Assembly (NCBI RefSeq): GCF_025263685.1
Contig: NZ_CP092109.1
Span: 434,001-498,000, forward strand
Direction: 5' to 3'
Source: Geoalkalibacter halelectricus
GTDB lineage: Bacteria; Desulfobacterota; Desulfuromonadia; Desulfuromonadales; Geoalkalibacteraceae
DNA: 64,000 bases
Below the pieces are notes generated by a model. That model searched no databases. It worked only from the letters and a program-made list of their open reading frames with translations, and was not told where the DNA came from. Of this stretch, positions 26,684 to 35,681 are shown piece by piece. The number at the start of each line of letters is the position of its first letter. Position 1 is the first letter of the stretch. The translations under genes and the position numbers were made by a program.

Positions 26684-27416
26684 ATTTCTTATCGCCGAGG
26701 ACAATCCGAAGGATTTTGAATTTCTTGAACGCCTGCTGCGCGAGGAGGACTTCGTCGGCTCCATCGAGCGCGCCGACAACGGCCTGGCCGCCCTCAAGAT
26801 GGCCGCCCAGGTCGAGCGCCCCCTGGTCATCAGCGACATCCAGATGCCAGAGATGAACGGGGTGGATTTTGCCCGCGCCCTGTGGGACAAGCGCCCCCTG
26901 GCGCGCATCGTCTTCTGGAGCCAGTACAAGGACGAGATGTATGTGCGCGCCCTGCTGCGCATCGTGCCGCCCGAGACGGTCTACGGCTATGTGCTCAAAT
27001 CCAACCCACGCGACCGCATCGCCGCCGCCATCCGCACGGTGCTCATCGACGAGCAGTGCTGGATCGATCCCGAGGTGCGCAAGGTTCAGGGCCGCACCGG
27101 TCACAGCCAGACCTCGCTGTCCGACATCGAGTACGAGGCGTTGCTCGACATCTCCCTGGGACTCACCGACAATCTCATCGCCCAGCGCCGCTACCTGTCG
27201 CGCCGCGGCGTGCAGAGCCGGCTCAATTCCCTCTACGCCAAACTCGGCATCGATCAGGAGCAGTTTCACAGCGAGAAATTCGGCGATGCTTTCAACCTGC
27301 GCAACCGCGCCGTGGCCTGCGCCCTGCGCCGCGGACTGGTCAACGCCTTTGAACTCGAAAACGAGGAGCAGGACTTTCAATCCTGGCTCAAACGCTTTAA
27401 ATCCAGTCATCGCTGA
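26670..27416 (+). CDS. Response regulator with a C-terminal LuxR-like helical domain
   Basis: A 248-aa regulator overlapping its kinase by 14 bp. The receiver has D10/D11-type acidic residues (IAEDN), phosphoacceptor D56 in LVISDIQMPEMNG and K in YVLKSN. The output region (about 148-195) is helical and LuxR-like in length, LSDIEYEALLDISLGLTDNL followed by RRYLSRRGVQSRLNSLYAKLGI, where the recognition helix pattern V-x-S-x-L-x-x-x-Y-x-K-L-G-I matches NarL proteins, but the scaffold helix is degenerate. A ~55-residue tail follows. ATG 26670 is preferred over an upstream in-frame TTG. Confidence 0.85.
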   Translation: MEPVKFLIAEDNPKDFEFLERLLREEDFVGSIERADNGLAALKMAAQVERPLVISDIQMPEMNGVDFARALWDKRPLARIVFWSQYKDEMYVRALLRIVPPETVYGYVLKSNPRDRIAAAIRTVLIDEQCWIDPEVRKVQGRTGHSQTSLSDIEYEALLDISLGLTDNLIAQRRYLSRRGVQSRLNSLYAKLGIDQEQFHSEKFGDAFNLRNRAVACALRRGLVNAFELENEEQDFQSWLKRFKSSHR

Positions 27417-27461
27417 AAAGAGAACGCCCCGCCGCTTGCGCGACGGGGCGTTCTCTTTTCA
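27415..27461. terminator. Bidirectional terminator between convergent genes
   Basis: AAAAGAGAACGCCCCG and CGGGGCGTTCTCTTTT pair over 16 bp with a 12-base loop. It separates the NarL-like regulator (rightward) from the DUF4139 gene (leftward), whose stop is the next base. Confidence 0.88.
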
Positions 27462-28901
27462 TCAGTCGCGCACCAGGGCACGGTATTCGAGCCGCGCCTC
27501 GCCCTCGGCCGGCACCCTCACCTCCCACACCGCCAGGTGCGCGGCTTCCTTGCGATGGGGCAGGGTCTCGGATAGAATCTCCCAATCCCCCGGCAGGGGC
27601 TCTTCAATCCGCACCTCGACCGCTTGCTTCCCGCCATTTCTCAACCTCAGCTCATAGGCTGTTTCCACCACGGGGGCTTGCCGTTCACCACCGGCAATGC
27701 GCCGAAAGTCCGTTTGTTTGCGCGTGGCGCTCAAATCAAAGGCGTTGCCGAGTTGCAGCCGCACTTTTTCGTTGCGCGGGGTGTGGGCGAGGCGGTTTTC
27801 GCCGATGAAGCGGGTGCCGCCCTCGCCGTCCTCCTGGTAAACCCTCAGGATTCCCTGCGGCAGGGGCAGACCCAGGCCGTCCTGCTCTCGATTGACGAAT
27901 TCGAGTAACACCGCCACGGGCAACCGCTCGCCCAGATCGGCAAAGCGGCCGGAATAGTAGTAGTCGGCGCCACGCAGCACATATTCCTTGCGCACCGGCA
28001 CCGCGGCGGTGCTGAACAGGGCAACCTGTTTGGTCTGTCGATCCGCGAGGCTGGTGAGGCGCGGCAGCCGGTAGAGTTGATAGTCGAAGAAACTTTCCGC
28101 GGCCATTTTATCAGCTGGCGCCGCCATGGCCGCGCGCACCATCAGCTCAGGCTGCGGCCGCAGATCCTCGGGCACGCGCCCCACCTCGCCCGCCACCAGG
28201 TGCACCCGCACCTCGTCAAAAGAGGTGCCGCTCTGATTGGTCAACGTGGCCCAACTCGAGAGCGCCAGCCGTTCACCCGCATGGTCAAGCCGGGCCGCAT
28301 AATCGGCGCGCCAGGACATCCCGCCGGTGAGATAACTCAACTCCAGATCATAGGTGCCGGCCCAGGAATTCTCCAACACCGCCACCAGAGTCGGACGCTC
28401 ACGCAGGCCCGCGGGCAGCTCCGTGAACACCAGACGGCCGGGAATTTGCGTTTCTATGCGCTCACCCACCTGCAAGACCATCCCTTCGTCGCCGTAGGCG
28501 AGAAGGGTTGCGGCCTCAACGGTTTCAGCTCCCGTCTGGGGATGAGTGCGCACCCATTGAACCTGGCGACCCACGTGGTTTTTCAACAGATTCCGCGGGG
28601 TGAGCAGGTCAAAATCAAAGAACTGCTCATGGATGCTGATTTCGCCGCCGCCCTCGCGGACCTCCAGCAGCGCAGTTTGCGGATGCATCCGCGCACTGAC
28701 GTCGCCCAGAGCCAGCCGACTGACGCCGGAAGGCAGGCGCACCCGGCGAAGGTCCTTGACCAAGGCAAGATCCTCATTGTAGATGGTGACCTCCAATGCC
28801 CGGCGATCATCCAGGCTGGTGGTGATTTCCCCTGCCCAGGAAAGCGGGGCCAGGCCCAGCAGCAGCGCCGCGAGCAACAGCGCCGATAAAATCCGTTTCA
28901 T
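27462..28901 (-). CDS. Exported DUF4139 domain protein
   Basis: A 479-aa protein with a signal peptide (MKRILSALLLAALLLGLAPLSWA, cleavage after residue ~23). The C-terminal two thirds match the DUF4139 beta-rich fold: a repeated pattern of LELSYLTGGMSWRADYAARL, WATLTNQSGTSFDEVRVHLV and, near the end, YELRLRNGGKQAVEVRIEEPLPGDWEI, the hallmark of these proteins. Their function is unknown; relatives are annotated as mucoidy inhibitor-like. GGGAGG sits seven bases before ATG 28901. It may be the last gene of the leftward DUF2589 operon (52-bp gap) or have its own promoter. Confidence 0.88.
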   Translation of the reverse strand: MKRILSALLLAALLLGLAPLSWAGEITTSLDDRRALEVTIYNEDLALVKDLRRVRLPSGVSRLALGDVSARMHPQTALLEVREGGGEISIHEQFFDFDLLTPRNLLKNHVGRQVQWVRTHPQTGAETVEAATLLAYGDEGMVLQVGERIETQIPGRLVFTELPAGLRERPTLVAVLENSWAGTYDLELSYLTGGMSWRADYAARLDHAGERLALSSWATLTNQSGTSFDEVRVHLVAGEVGRVPEDLRPQPELMVRAAMAAPADKMAAESFFDYQLYRLPRLTSLADRQTKQVALFSTAAVPVRKEYVLRGADYYYSGRFADLGERLPVAVLLEFVNREQDGLGLPLPQGILRVYQEDGEGGTRFIGENRLAHTPRNEKVRLQLGNAFDLSATRKQTDFRRIAGGERQAPVVETAYELRLRNGGKQAVEVRIEEPLPGDWEILSETLPHRKEAAHLAVWEVRVPAEGEARLEYRALVRD

Positions 28902-28953
28902 GGAGAACCTCCCGAAGTAACTGGTCAGCATGGGGTCCGACCGCGCCAGCTTA

Positions 28954-29955
28954 TCAGATCTCTCCCAATTTGTCGCCTCGCGGCTCGGCATGTCGACTTG
29001 GATCCGCGCCGGCAGACCGAAAAGAGCGCCGCCGACGCCACCACCAGTGCAATCGAGCCATGCCGAGAGAGCGCAGCAGGCGCCGCCGTCGCGACTCAGG
29101 AGGCGCATCCGCGGGCGCATCCACCAGGAATAAGCCGCGCAGGGAGGTTTTCCCCAAATCCTCGCTTTCCCTCACCACCAACTCCTCGGCCGATAAATCC
29201 ATGTGCAGAAGCAAGGGACGGGCGCCCCGGGAGGGATCGTAACAATACAGCAGAACCATCGCGACGCTCGCTTCCCGGGCGGCAAAAACCACCAGGGTTT
29301 CACGGGCTTGAAAATCCGGACATTCCTGCTCGCGAATCAGCTCGACGACACAGGGGCGCCCGGCCTTGAGCTGTTCGCGAAGCCTGTACCATTCCCTGAC
29401 GCTCTGCGCCTTGAGCCAAGCTCTGCCGCCGGGACTGGGCAAACGCAGGTCGAGTTGCAGATCCTCTAAGAAAAAATCCCCGCGCGCCGTCAGCCGTTGG
29501 CGGAGATCACGGGTTACCGACAGCGCGGGCAGCCACTGCTCGGGCAGGCCGTACAGGATGCTGCGCCACTGAATCAGACGCGCGCTGCTCGCGGTCATGG
29601 CCTCCAGCCACAGCCGCCGCAGAAAATCCCGCCCCGCGGAATCAACCGACCCACGGACCGGCGGGCGCCGGGCCAGATAATAAGCCCGCGCGCCGAGCGC
29701 GTCCGCCGTTGCCAACCAGCCTTGGGGGTGCGAATTGTGCAGCCAGAAGCGCATGCGGCGCGGCAGGCCGTAGACATCGATCATGCCGCTGAAATCCGCG
29801 CGCAGGGCGAGAACCGCCTTTTCCAGGGCCGCAGCCTGGGCCTGCTGCAACTGTTCGGTTTCCTCGGCGCCGATCAGATCCGCCGGGCAGGAAAAACCAT
29901 CGCCGCGGGGATCGAAGCGGCTGTGGATGAGGGGGGAATTTTCCCAACCGTCCAC
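28954..29955 (-). CDS. Uncharacterised 333-aa protein, last gene of the DUF2589 operon
   Basis: No confident family. It starts at GTG 29955, two bases after the zinc-ribbon stop, with no clear ribosome site, so translation is probably coupled. No signal peptide or membrane span is seen. Residues ~195-285 (REWYRLREQLKAGRPCVVEL, then LVVFAARE, VLLYCYDPSRG and a late SLRGLFLVD) recall the C-terminal half of uncharacterised papain-like proteins that carry HQVLxYGY...YDPN...RGFF, but the His and Asn of that pattern are replaced here, so any peptidase activity is doubtful. The tail is very basic (RLHWWWRRRRS). This resemblance is from memory only. Confidence 0.6.
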   Translation of the reverse strand: MDGWENSPLIHSRFDPRGDGFSCPADLIGAEETEQLQQAQAAALEKAVLALRADFSGMIDVYGLPRRMRFWLHNSHPQGWLATADALGARAYYLARRPPVRGSVDSAGRDFLRRLWLEAMTASSARLIQWRSILYGLPEQWLPALSVTRDLRQRLTARGDFFLEDLQLDLRLPSPGGRAWLKAQSVREWYRLREQLKAGRPCVVELIREQECPDFQARETLVVFAAREASVAMVLLYCYDPSRGARPLLLHMDLSAEELVVRESEDLGKTSLRGLFLVDAPADAPPESRRRRLLRSLGMARLHWWWRRRRSFRSAGADPSRHAEPRGDKLGEI

Positions 29956-29957
29956 GA

Positions 29958-30173
29958 TCAGCCGGGTCCGGCACGCCGCAGGCGCTCGGCCTCATCCAGT
30001 CCCTCCTTGAGCTTCTGCAGCGCCTCCAGGGCGGGCTGGGATTGCTCGATATCGACGGACAGCCTGAGACCGCAGCCCGAGCAGAAAAAGGGGCGCCGCG
30101 CCAGCAGCAGATCCAGAGTGGTCGCGATATGAAAACCGCAACGCGGACAGGGTAAGCCTGGAGCGGAAGACAT
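29958..30173 (-). CDS. Small zinc-ribbon protein in the DUF2589 operon
   Basis: A 71-aa protein with a two-knuckle zinc ribbon, CPRCGFHI near residue 9 and CSGCGLRL near residue 31, spaced 22 residues apart, followed by a charged helix (QPALEALQKLKEGLDEAERLRR). It starts six bases after the DUF2589-B stop, with a GGAG site overlapping that gene's end, and ends two bases before the 333-aa gene. Such ribbons usually bind nucleic acid or another protein; nothing more specific can be said. Confidence 0.75.
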   Translation of the reverse strand: MSSAPGLPCPRCGFHIATTLDLLLARRPFFCSGCGLRLSVDIEQSQPALEALQKLKEGLDEAERLRRAGPG

Positions 30174-30179
30174 AAAGAA

Positions 30180-30767
30180 CTATTCTCCGGATTTGACTTC
30201 TCGGGCGGTGATACCCTGTTCCATGAGATGAAACAGACGTGCCATACCGGCCGGCACGTCGGCCTGAGAGATGTTGATCCTTACCTTCATCTGCATTTCC
30301 GTGGATCGGCCGCCCTGCCCGGCCGGATCGCGCGCCAGAGCCGCCTTGAAGTCCATGGGCTGAAGAGCCGAGAGCTCGCGGCTGTCCGGCGCCGCCATGC
30401 CGCGACGGGCGCTGCGTTGCACATCGACGATCTTGACGAAAAAATCGACTTGCGCGTCCCTGATCTGCAACGCTGGGACAGGCAGCAAAGACAGCAGCGG
30501 AACATCGATCCGCACCCGGCGCGGGCGGCCCTGGGCATCGGTGCTTTCCTGGTGAAAGCTCGCCATGCGCAACCGCCCGAAATCATCGCTTTGGCCCTGG
30601 CCGCCCGCGGATTCGAACCCAAACTCCCGGATGAACGCGGCCGTCGCCTGCGCCGCCTGGCTCTCCGCCGCGATCATGGCATGCAGAGGCGCACCGATCA
30701 ACTGGCTCAGCGACAGGGCCGTATTATTATAGAAACCCTCCTGCCGATCTGTCTTGTTTTCCGCCAT
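30180..30767 (-). CDS. DUF2589 family protein, paralogue B
   Basis: A 195-aa DUF2589 protein. It shares an ordered set of motifs with the paralogue at 31614-32171: LSQLIGAPLHAMIAAESQAA near the N-terminus, DVPLLSLLPVPALQIRDAQVD in the middle, and the C-terminal ISQADVPAGMARLFHLMEQG. ATG 30767 follows a GGGGGAT site and is preferred over 30791. No membrane segment or catalytic motif is evident; the fold looks like a beta-sandwich core bracketed by helices. The family has no known function. Here it is the third gene of a five-gene leftward set. Confidence 0.85.
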   Translation of the reverse strand: MAENKTDRQEGFYNNTALSLSQLIGAPLHAMIAAESQAAQATAAFIREFGFESAGGQGQSDDFGRLRMASFHQESTDAQGRPRRVRIDVPLLSLLPVPALQIRDAQVDFFVKIVDVQRSARRGMAAPDSRELSALQPMDFKAALARDPAGQGGRSTEMQMKVRINISQADVPAGMARLFHLMEQGITAREVKSGE

Positions 30768-30816
30768 GACGTTGATCCCCCTTGCCGACAATAAACGAAC
30801 GAGTGGAGCGCGCGGC

Positions 30817-31587
30817 CTATTCCGGGCTCAATGCGCGCCAGGTCCGTCCTTCCTCCTCGCCCTCGACCTGGGTCCAGTGGTAATTGCGCAGACCCGCCTT
30901 GATTTTGATGGATGAGAGGGCCTCCGGTGGCAGCTCGGCCAATGCGGCGCTGCCGATTTCCGCCAATACCCGACAGTCGCCGCCTTGCGCCCAAACCTCC
31001 CGCACTTCCTCCTGCAGGGCGGCCAGGACGCTTTTGATCTCCGTTTTCTCCAGAATGCGCTGCGCCAGGCCCTTGTCGGTTTCGCCGACACGTTTCATGC
31101 GATAGAGCAGCGCGCCGCCGATGACCGGCTTAAGTCCCTGCTGAGCAGCCTCAGAGTTGAAACGCCCGGATGCATCGATGAGGTTCGGATAATTGTTCAT
31201 CAGGTAGCGCAGCACATCCTGGCGCAAATCGATGCGGAATGCCTCACGCCCCAGTTCCCTGGCCAGCTCAGCCTTGCCGAGGGAGCGCGCGCCTGTTACG
31301 GCCGTTGCCAAAAAGCGACCGGCCAGAGCATTGCTCTGCCGCTCGAACAGGGCGGCCAGTTGCGCCTCGCGCCCTTCACCGCTGCCTCCGCGCAAATCAA
31401 CGCCGCTGAGAGCGAATTTCAGATCGATTTCCACTTCCTCGATCTCCGCGCGCGGCACCGGAAAGCGCCGCAGCAGGGAATTCTGCTCATAGTAGCGGCT
31501 GATATTGCGGGAAAAAATATCCGCGGCAAAACGCGCCTGCGCGATATCCCGCAACAATGCCCCCAGGATCTGATGCAGTTCTGCCAT
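30817..31587 (-). CDS. Uncharacterised 256-aa protein between the two DUF2589 genes
   Basis: A soluble, largely helical protein of unknown function. Near residue 40 it has LLRRFPVPRAEIEEVEIDLK followed by FAL, which mirrors the P-x-P-x-x-x-I-x-(E/D)-x-x-(I/V)-x-(F/L) strand motif of the flanking DUF2589 proteins. The rest includes VLRYLMNNYPNLIDASGRF and a C-terminal beta segment SIKIKAGLRNYHWTQVEGEE. The start at ATG 31587 has an AGAGG site; the gene lies 26 bases after DUF2589-A and 49 before DUF2589-B on the same strand, so the three are almost certainly cotranscribed and perhaps co-assembled. Confidence 0.72.
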   Translation of the reverse strand: MAELHQILGALLRDIAQARFAADIFSRNISRYYEQNSLLRRFPVPRAEIEEVEIDLKFALSGVDLRGGSGEGREAQLAALFERQSNALAGRFLATAVTGARSLGKAELARELGREAFRIDLRQDVLRYLMNNYPNLIDASGRFNSEAAQQGLKPVIGGALLYRMKRVGETDKGLAQRILEKTEIKSVLAALQEEVREVWAQGGDCRVLAEIGSAALAELPPEALSSIKIKAGLRNYHWTQVEGEEEGRTWRALSPE

Positions 31588-31613
31588 AAGACCTCTTTTC
31601 CCGGGAACAAGCC

Positions 31614-32171
31614 TTAAGGTTTGGCGGCTTTGATGTTATCCGTAAGAATGTTGAGCACCTTGGCCATCCCGGCGGGCACATCGTCCTGCACCGCGTGGAC
31701 ATTGATGTCCATGGTGTATTCCACCGAGTATTTGGAATTTTTTGTCGCGGACGAATCCTTCTTGCTCGAATAGGAGGCATCGAGCTTGGCACTGAAAAAC
31801 AGATATTTGGCACTGGCGGCCAGCGCCACCTTGCCTTCGGAGGATTCCGCCGAGGTGGTCGTGGCCTCCGTCGAAGCGTTGATGCTCGCCTTGAAATTGA
31901 TGGTCATGTCGTCGATGCGGATGAAGGGAATGGGCACGATGGTCAAAATCGGCACGGTCAACTTCTCCGCGCCCCCCGGCCCTTCATAATCAAAAGTGAC
32001 GTTGCGAACCTTTCCGTCCTTGTCGAAAGCGACTCCTTCAATAAAGCCCAGGGAGGATTGAGCGGCCTTGGCCTGCGCCTCGACCGCGGCCGTCATCGGA
32101 CCGCCAATCAGCGCTCCGAAGGGGATGTTGCCCAACTGCCTGGTCGCCGTGTCCTGATTGCCGTTCGCCAT
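31614..32171 (-). CDS. DUF2589 family protein, paralogue A
   Basis: A 185-aa DUF2589 protein and first gene of the five-gene unit. Motifs: IPFGALIGGPMTAAVEAQAK, then LTVPILTIVPIPFIRIDDMT followed by INFKASINAS, then a Ser/Thr/Lys-rich loop (TTSAESSEG, SYSSKKDSSATKNS), and DVPAGMAKVLNILTDNI at the end. ATG 32171 is fixed by AAGGAGG seven bases ahead. The alternating polar/hydrophobic strands in the middle could be a sandwich surface. No export signal is seen. Function unknown. Confidence 0.86.
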   Translation of the reverse strand: MANGNQDTATRQLGNIPFGALIGGPMTAAVEAQAKAAQSSLGFIEGVAFDKDGKVRNVTFDYEGPGGAEKLTVPILTIVPIPFIRIDDMTINFKASINASTEATTTSAESSEGKVALAASAKYLFFSAKLDASYSSKKDSSATKNSKYSVEYTMDINVHAVQDDVPAGMAKVLNILTDNIKAAKP

Positions 32172-32413
32172 GGTCGCCTCCTTGCCGGTCGACGGGTTCA
32201 AGGTTCGCTCACACCCGAGTGCATATCCCTTGCTACCCTTGGAGAAAAACAGACTTCAGCTTGCATTCAGTGTAGCCGAGGCAGGGGGGGAGTCAATGCG
32301 GCCGGGCAAAATCTTTAATGATAAACAATGGAAAAAGCCGGAAAGGGAATTCGAGATGGGGGCTTAAGGGCGGTCGGGATACGGACAGGCAGCAAACGAA
32401 GGTGCCTGATTTA

Positions 32414-34645
32414 TCAGGCATTCAGCCATCGATCGAGCTTTCGGGCCAGATCCTCGGCGCGAACGGGCTTGGCCAGGTAATCGTTCATGCCCGCATCCAG
32501 ACAGCGCTGCTCGTCGCCCTTCATGGCGTGGGCGGTCAGGGCGATGACGGGTGTGTTGCGGTTGGGAGAACCGCGCCGCCCTGAGCGCAGGGCTTCGATG
32601 ACGGCGAAGCCGTCGCATTCGGGCATCTGGATGTCGAGGAGTACCAGATCGTAAGGTTGAGCATCCAGGGCGGCGAGCGCCGCGCGCCCATCGTTGACGG
32701 CTTCGGCGCGCAGGCCGAGCTTCTCCAGCATGCGCAGGGCCACCAGGCGGTTGACGGCATTGTCCTCGGCCAGCAGGATGCGCGCCGCCGCGTGGCGAGC
32801 CAGTTCCACCGGCGGCGCCGCCAAAGTATCCGCGCGCGCTGTCGCCGGTTGGTGGGCGCGCGCCAAGGGCAGCTCGAACCAAAAGCAGGATCCTTTGCCG
32901 GGGTTGCTGTGCACGCCGATCTCACCGCCCATCATCTCCACCAGGCGCCGGCAGATGGCCAGCCCCAACCCCGTTCCGCCGAAGGCGCGGGCATGGGAGG
33001 CATCGAGCTGGCCGAAGGGTTGAAACAGTGCCTGCATCTTGTCGGGGGCAATGCCGATGCCCGTATCACGGACTTCAAACCGCAGCCGAACGCGCTGCGC
33101 CTCCTGGGCGACGAGTTTGACCAGGATGCGAATCTCGCCGGCGGCGGTGAATTTGACGGCATTGCCGCCCAGATTGAGCAGAATCTGACGCAGTCGGCCG
33201 GGATCACCGCGCAGGGCGCTCGGCACGTCGGGCTCCAGATGCCAGGCAAAGCCCAGAGCCTTCTCACGCGCGCCGTGCTCCAGCAGATCGGTCACCGCGC
33301 TCAGGATGTGGCGCAGATCAAAGTCGATGGATTGCAGATCCAGGCGCCCGGCCTCGATCTTGGAAAAGTCCAGAATATCATTGAGAATGCCGAGCAGCGC
33401 CTCGCAACTGCCGCGCACCGTGGCTGCGTACTGGCGCTGCTCGGCGGACAGCTCGGCTTCCAGCAGCAAACCCGCCATGCCGATGATGCCGTTCATGGGG
33501 GTACGGATCTCATGGCTCATGTTGGCCAGAAACTGGCTTTTAGCGGCGTTGGCGGCTTGCGCTTCCTCGGCCATGCGACGGCTCTCCTCCATGGCCTGTT
33601 GGAGCCGCGCGCGATTTTCCAACAGCCGGTGGCCGGCAAAACCCAGGGCGGCCAAAAAGATCGTGGGGGCGATGAGATTGACCCAGAAGTTGACCGCGAG
33701 CCGATCCAGGCGCGGCGCCGGCCCGTAGGAGGCGAGATAAGCGCCGAGACGCCCCTCCATGTCGTAAACCGGCGTGAAGGCGACCGCATGATAATGGCCA
33801 TCCAACTTGAGTCCAAACGCCGTGCTTTGGCCGGAGCGCAGCACCTTGCGAACCTCATCGCGCGCGCCGAGCAAGGTTTCGATTTTGGCGGCCCGCGCCG
33901 AGAGGGATGGTGCCGAATGGGGCAATTCGCGCCGGGGATCCTCGACCATCCAGGTGTCCGGATCCCCCGGCCAGGGGCCGTGCAGAGGCAGATCGGCGGG
34001 CAAGGCGGCATCGAGCATCTCTCGATTGAGCAGCAGTGCGAATTCATAGCCCCCGTCCAATTCGGCGATGAATCGGCGCAGATGCTCGAACGGCAAGCCC
34101 AGTTCGACACTGCCGAGGTGCCGGCCCTGGGCATCGATCACCGGGCGCACCAAACGAAAGGCCGACATGTTGCGTCCCACCTCAAATCCGCTCAGGGGTC
34201 GCAGTTCCCGGTTGGCCATGCGCACCGCGTAACGAAAACCCAGCAGGTTGTCGCCGAATTGGCTCGGGGCATGAAAGCGTAACAGGCTGGTGCCGTCAGG
34301 CAGATGAAAATGGATTTGCCGCAAACCCTTGTCGCTGAGCATGAGGTAAGTGGCGTGGAGGCGACGATAGAGCAAGGTGCGCGCCTCATCACGCTGCTCG
34401 GGATCGACAGAGGCGACCAGCAACTCCATGACGTCGGGGAGAAGAAGGTATTCCTGCATGTAGATGTCGAGCCCCTGCTCGAACATCTGCACGGTGGCGC
34501 GCCAGGCCATGCCCTGAATTTCGGCGCGCTGCGAGAGGTAGGCGGCGATCTGCTCGTCGTTGCGCCCCTTGAGGGAGACCGCCACCAAAGCCCAGGCCAA
34601 AAGCAGGACCAAAACCAGCAGAAAGCGCTGGGCCGGCTTGCTCAT
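32414..34645 (-). CDS. Hybrid sensor histidine kinase with extracytoplasmic Cache-like domain
   Basis: A 743-aa hybrid kinase. Transmembrane helix 1 is residues 9-25; a ~300-residue extracytoplasmic domain follows ([10 protein letters not shown]-type helix, [49 protein letters not shown]), typical of dCache_3-like sensors; helix 2 is near 325-345. Then a HisKA domain ([18 protein letters not shown]), an ATPase domain ([20 protein letters not shown]) and a C-terminal receiver ([28 protein letters not shown]-type ending). No HPt or partner regulator lies nearby, so the next relay step is elsewhere. Its start overlaps the stop of the PhnD-like gene by 4 bp. Confidence 0.92.
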   Translation of the reverse strand: MSKPAQRFLLVLVLLLAWALVAVSLKGRNDEQIAAYLSQRAEIQGMAWRATVQMFEQGLDIYMQEYLLLPDVMELLVASVDPEQRDEARTLLYRRLHATYLMLSDKGLRQIHFHLPDGTSLLRFHAPSQFGDNLLGFRYAVRMANRELRPLSGFEVGRNMSAFRLVRPVIDAQGRHLGSVELGLPFEHLRRFIAELDGGYEFALLLNREMLDAALPADLPLHGPWPGDPDTWMVEDPRRELPHSAPSLSARAAKIETLLGARDEVRKVLRSGQSTAFGLKLDGHYHAVAFTPVYDMEGRLGAYLASYGPAPRLDRLAVNFWVNLIAPTIFLAALGFAGHRLLENRARLQQAMEESRRMAEEAQAANAAKSQFLANMSHEIRTPMNGIIGMAGLLLEAELSAEQRQYAATVRGSCEALLGILNDILDFSKIEAGRLDLQSIDFDLRHILSAVTDLLEHGAREKALGFAWHLEPDVPSALRGDPGRLRQILLNLGGNAVKFTAAGEIRILVKLVAQEAQRVRLRFEVRDTGIGIAPDKMQALFQPFGQLDASHARAFGGTGLGLAICRRLVEMMGGEIGVHSNPGKGSCFWFELPLARAHQPATARADTLAAPPVELARHAAARILLAEDNAVNRLVALRMLEKLGLRAEAVNDGRAALAALDAQPYDLVLLDIQMPECDGFAVIEALRSGRRGSPNRNTPVIALTAHAMKGDEQRCLDAGMNDYLAKPVRAEDLARKLDRWLNA

Positions 34646-35523
34646 GGCGCGAAAAATTCCTGCACGGACAGCTCGAGATCAAGCAGGACCCGTTCCAGGG
34701 ACTTATAGGCACCGGGCTCGACTTCGGCAAAGCCGTGGCCTCCGACCACCCAGGAAGCCCTGATTTCCGGCGTTGCTCGCAGAAGCGCTGCCACCAGATC
34801 GGCGACCTCGGCCGCGGGCAGGGTGCGGGTGTTGACCACCAGCGCAAAAACCGGCAGGGGTGGGGTCTGGGCCAAAACCCGCACTCCCAGATGGTGGTAG
34901 CGCCGGGCCACCAGGGTTTTCATGCCGCCCGCGGCAAATTCCGCGCGGGCGATGGCGAGGGCGACTTTCTCGTGATTGCCCAGATGAACGAATTCGACCG
35001 GCCGGGGGTTGATGCCGCCTTGCGCCAGCAGCCAGGATGTCGTCAGCGGACCGCAAGTACTCAGCCGCTGGGTGGAGGCCAGGCGCAGAGGGTTGAATGC
35101 GCCCAATTGCTCCACGCTGGCCACGCCGTCGAAAGGCGCGACCAGGGCGCAGGTGTAGGTGGCGCCGGCGCCTTGCTCAAGGAAAAACAAGACCGCCTGG
35201 GCATGGGGGGCCAATTCACGCAGCAGCAGGTAGGGCAGCGGACCGACCTCGGCAAGATCAAGGCGATCGTCGACAAAATCCTGCACCACCTGGGCATTGT
35301 CGCGCGGGTAGATCAGACGAATCTCGCGCCCCAGCTCGGCTTCGAGATAATCGAGAAAGGGGCGGGTGTCGGCCACCACTTTTTCCTGGTTGACCATGGG
35401 GATGGGGGAATAGCGCAGGGCGACCGCCGGCTCGGCGAAGAGAAACAACCCCAAAATGGCTGCCAGGGCGCACCAGATCTGCGAGGTTTTCCGGAACCGG
35501 CAATGCGAGGGGCGAGTGTTCAT
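34642..35523 (-). CDS. PhnD-like periplasmic substrate-binding protein
   Basis: A 293-aa secreted binding protein of the phosphate/phosphonate (PhnD) superfamily. The N-terminus is basic then hydrophobic ([20 protein letters not shown]), a signal peptide. The mature part has PhnD-type landmarks: [20 protein letters not shown], the helix [31 protein letters not shown], and [20 protein letters not shown] with [12 protein letters not shown]. No ABC permease or ATPase gene is adjacent. It is translated just before the hybrid kinase with an ATGA overlap, so it probably acts as the ligand-binding partner of that kinase. Start ATG 35523 has GGGAGA upstream. Confidence 0.88.
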   Translation of the reverse strand: MNTRPSHCRFRKTSQIWCALAAILGLFLFAEPAVALRYSPIPMVNQEKVVADTRPFLDYLEAELGREIRLIYPRDNAQVVQDFVDDRLDLAEVGPLPYLLLRELAPHAQAVLFFLEQGAGATYTCALVAPFDGVASVEQLGAFNPLRLASTQRLSTCGPLTTSWLLAQGGINPRPVEFVHLGNHEKVALAIARAEFAAGGMKTLVARRYHHLGVRVLAQTPPLPVFALVVNTRTLPAAEVADLVAALLRATPEIRASWVVGGHGFAEVEPGAYKSLERVLLDLELSVQEFFAP

Positions 35524-35631
35524 GCCGCTTCTCCCGTCAAAAGAGGCCGATACGGCCTGGGGCTCCGCCAAACCGGCGAACCTCGGGAAATTCTACCGGA
35601 GACCGGACAATTGTGAAAGAAAAACAATTTT

Positions 35632-35671
35632 GCAACTTTTCAGCATGGGGTCGCAGTCCCCACACCGGGTG
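35632..35671. repeat. Dispersed hairpin repeat, copy 2
   Basis: Reads CAGCATGGGG - TCGCAGT - CCCCACACCGGGTG on the plus strand. Its flanks are the reverse complement of copy 1 (12046-12085), while the loop has the same orientation as copy 1, so loop and flanks are inverted relative to each other. It lies between the stop of the uvrD-like gene and the PhnD-like gene start. Confidence 0.6.
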
Positions 35672-35681
35672 AATTTAATTA

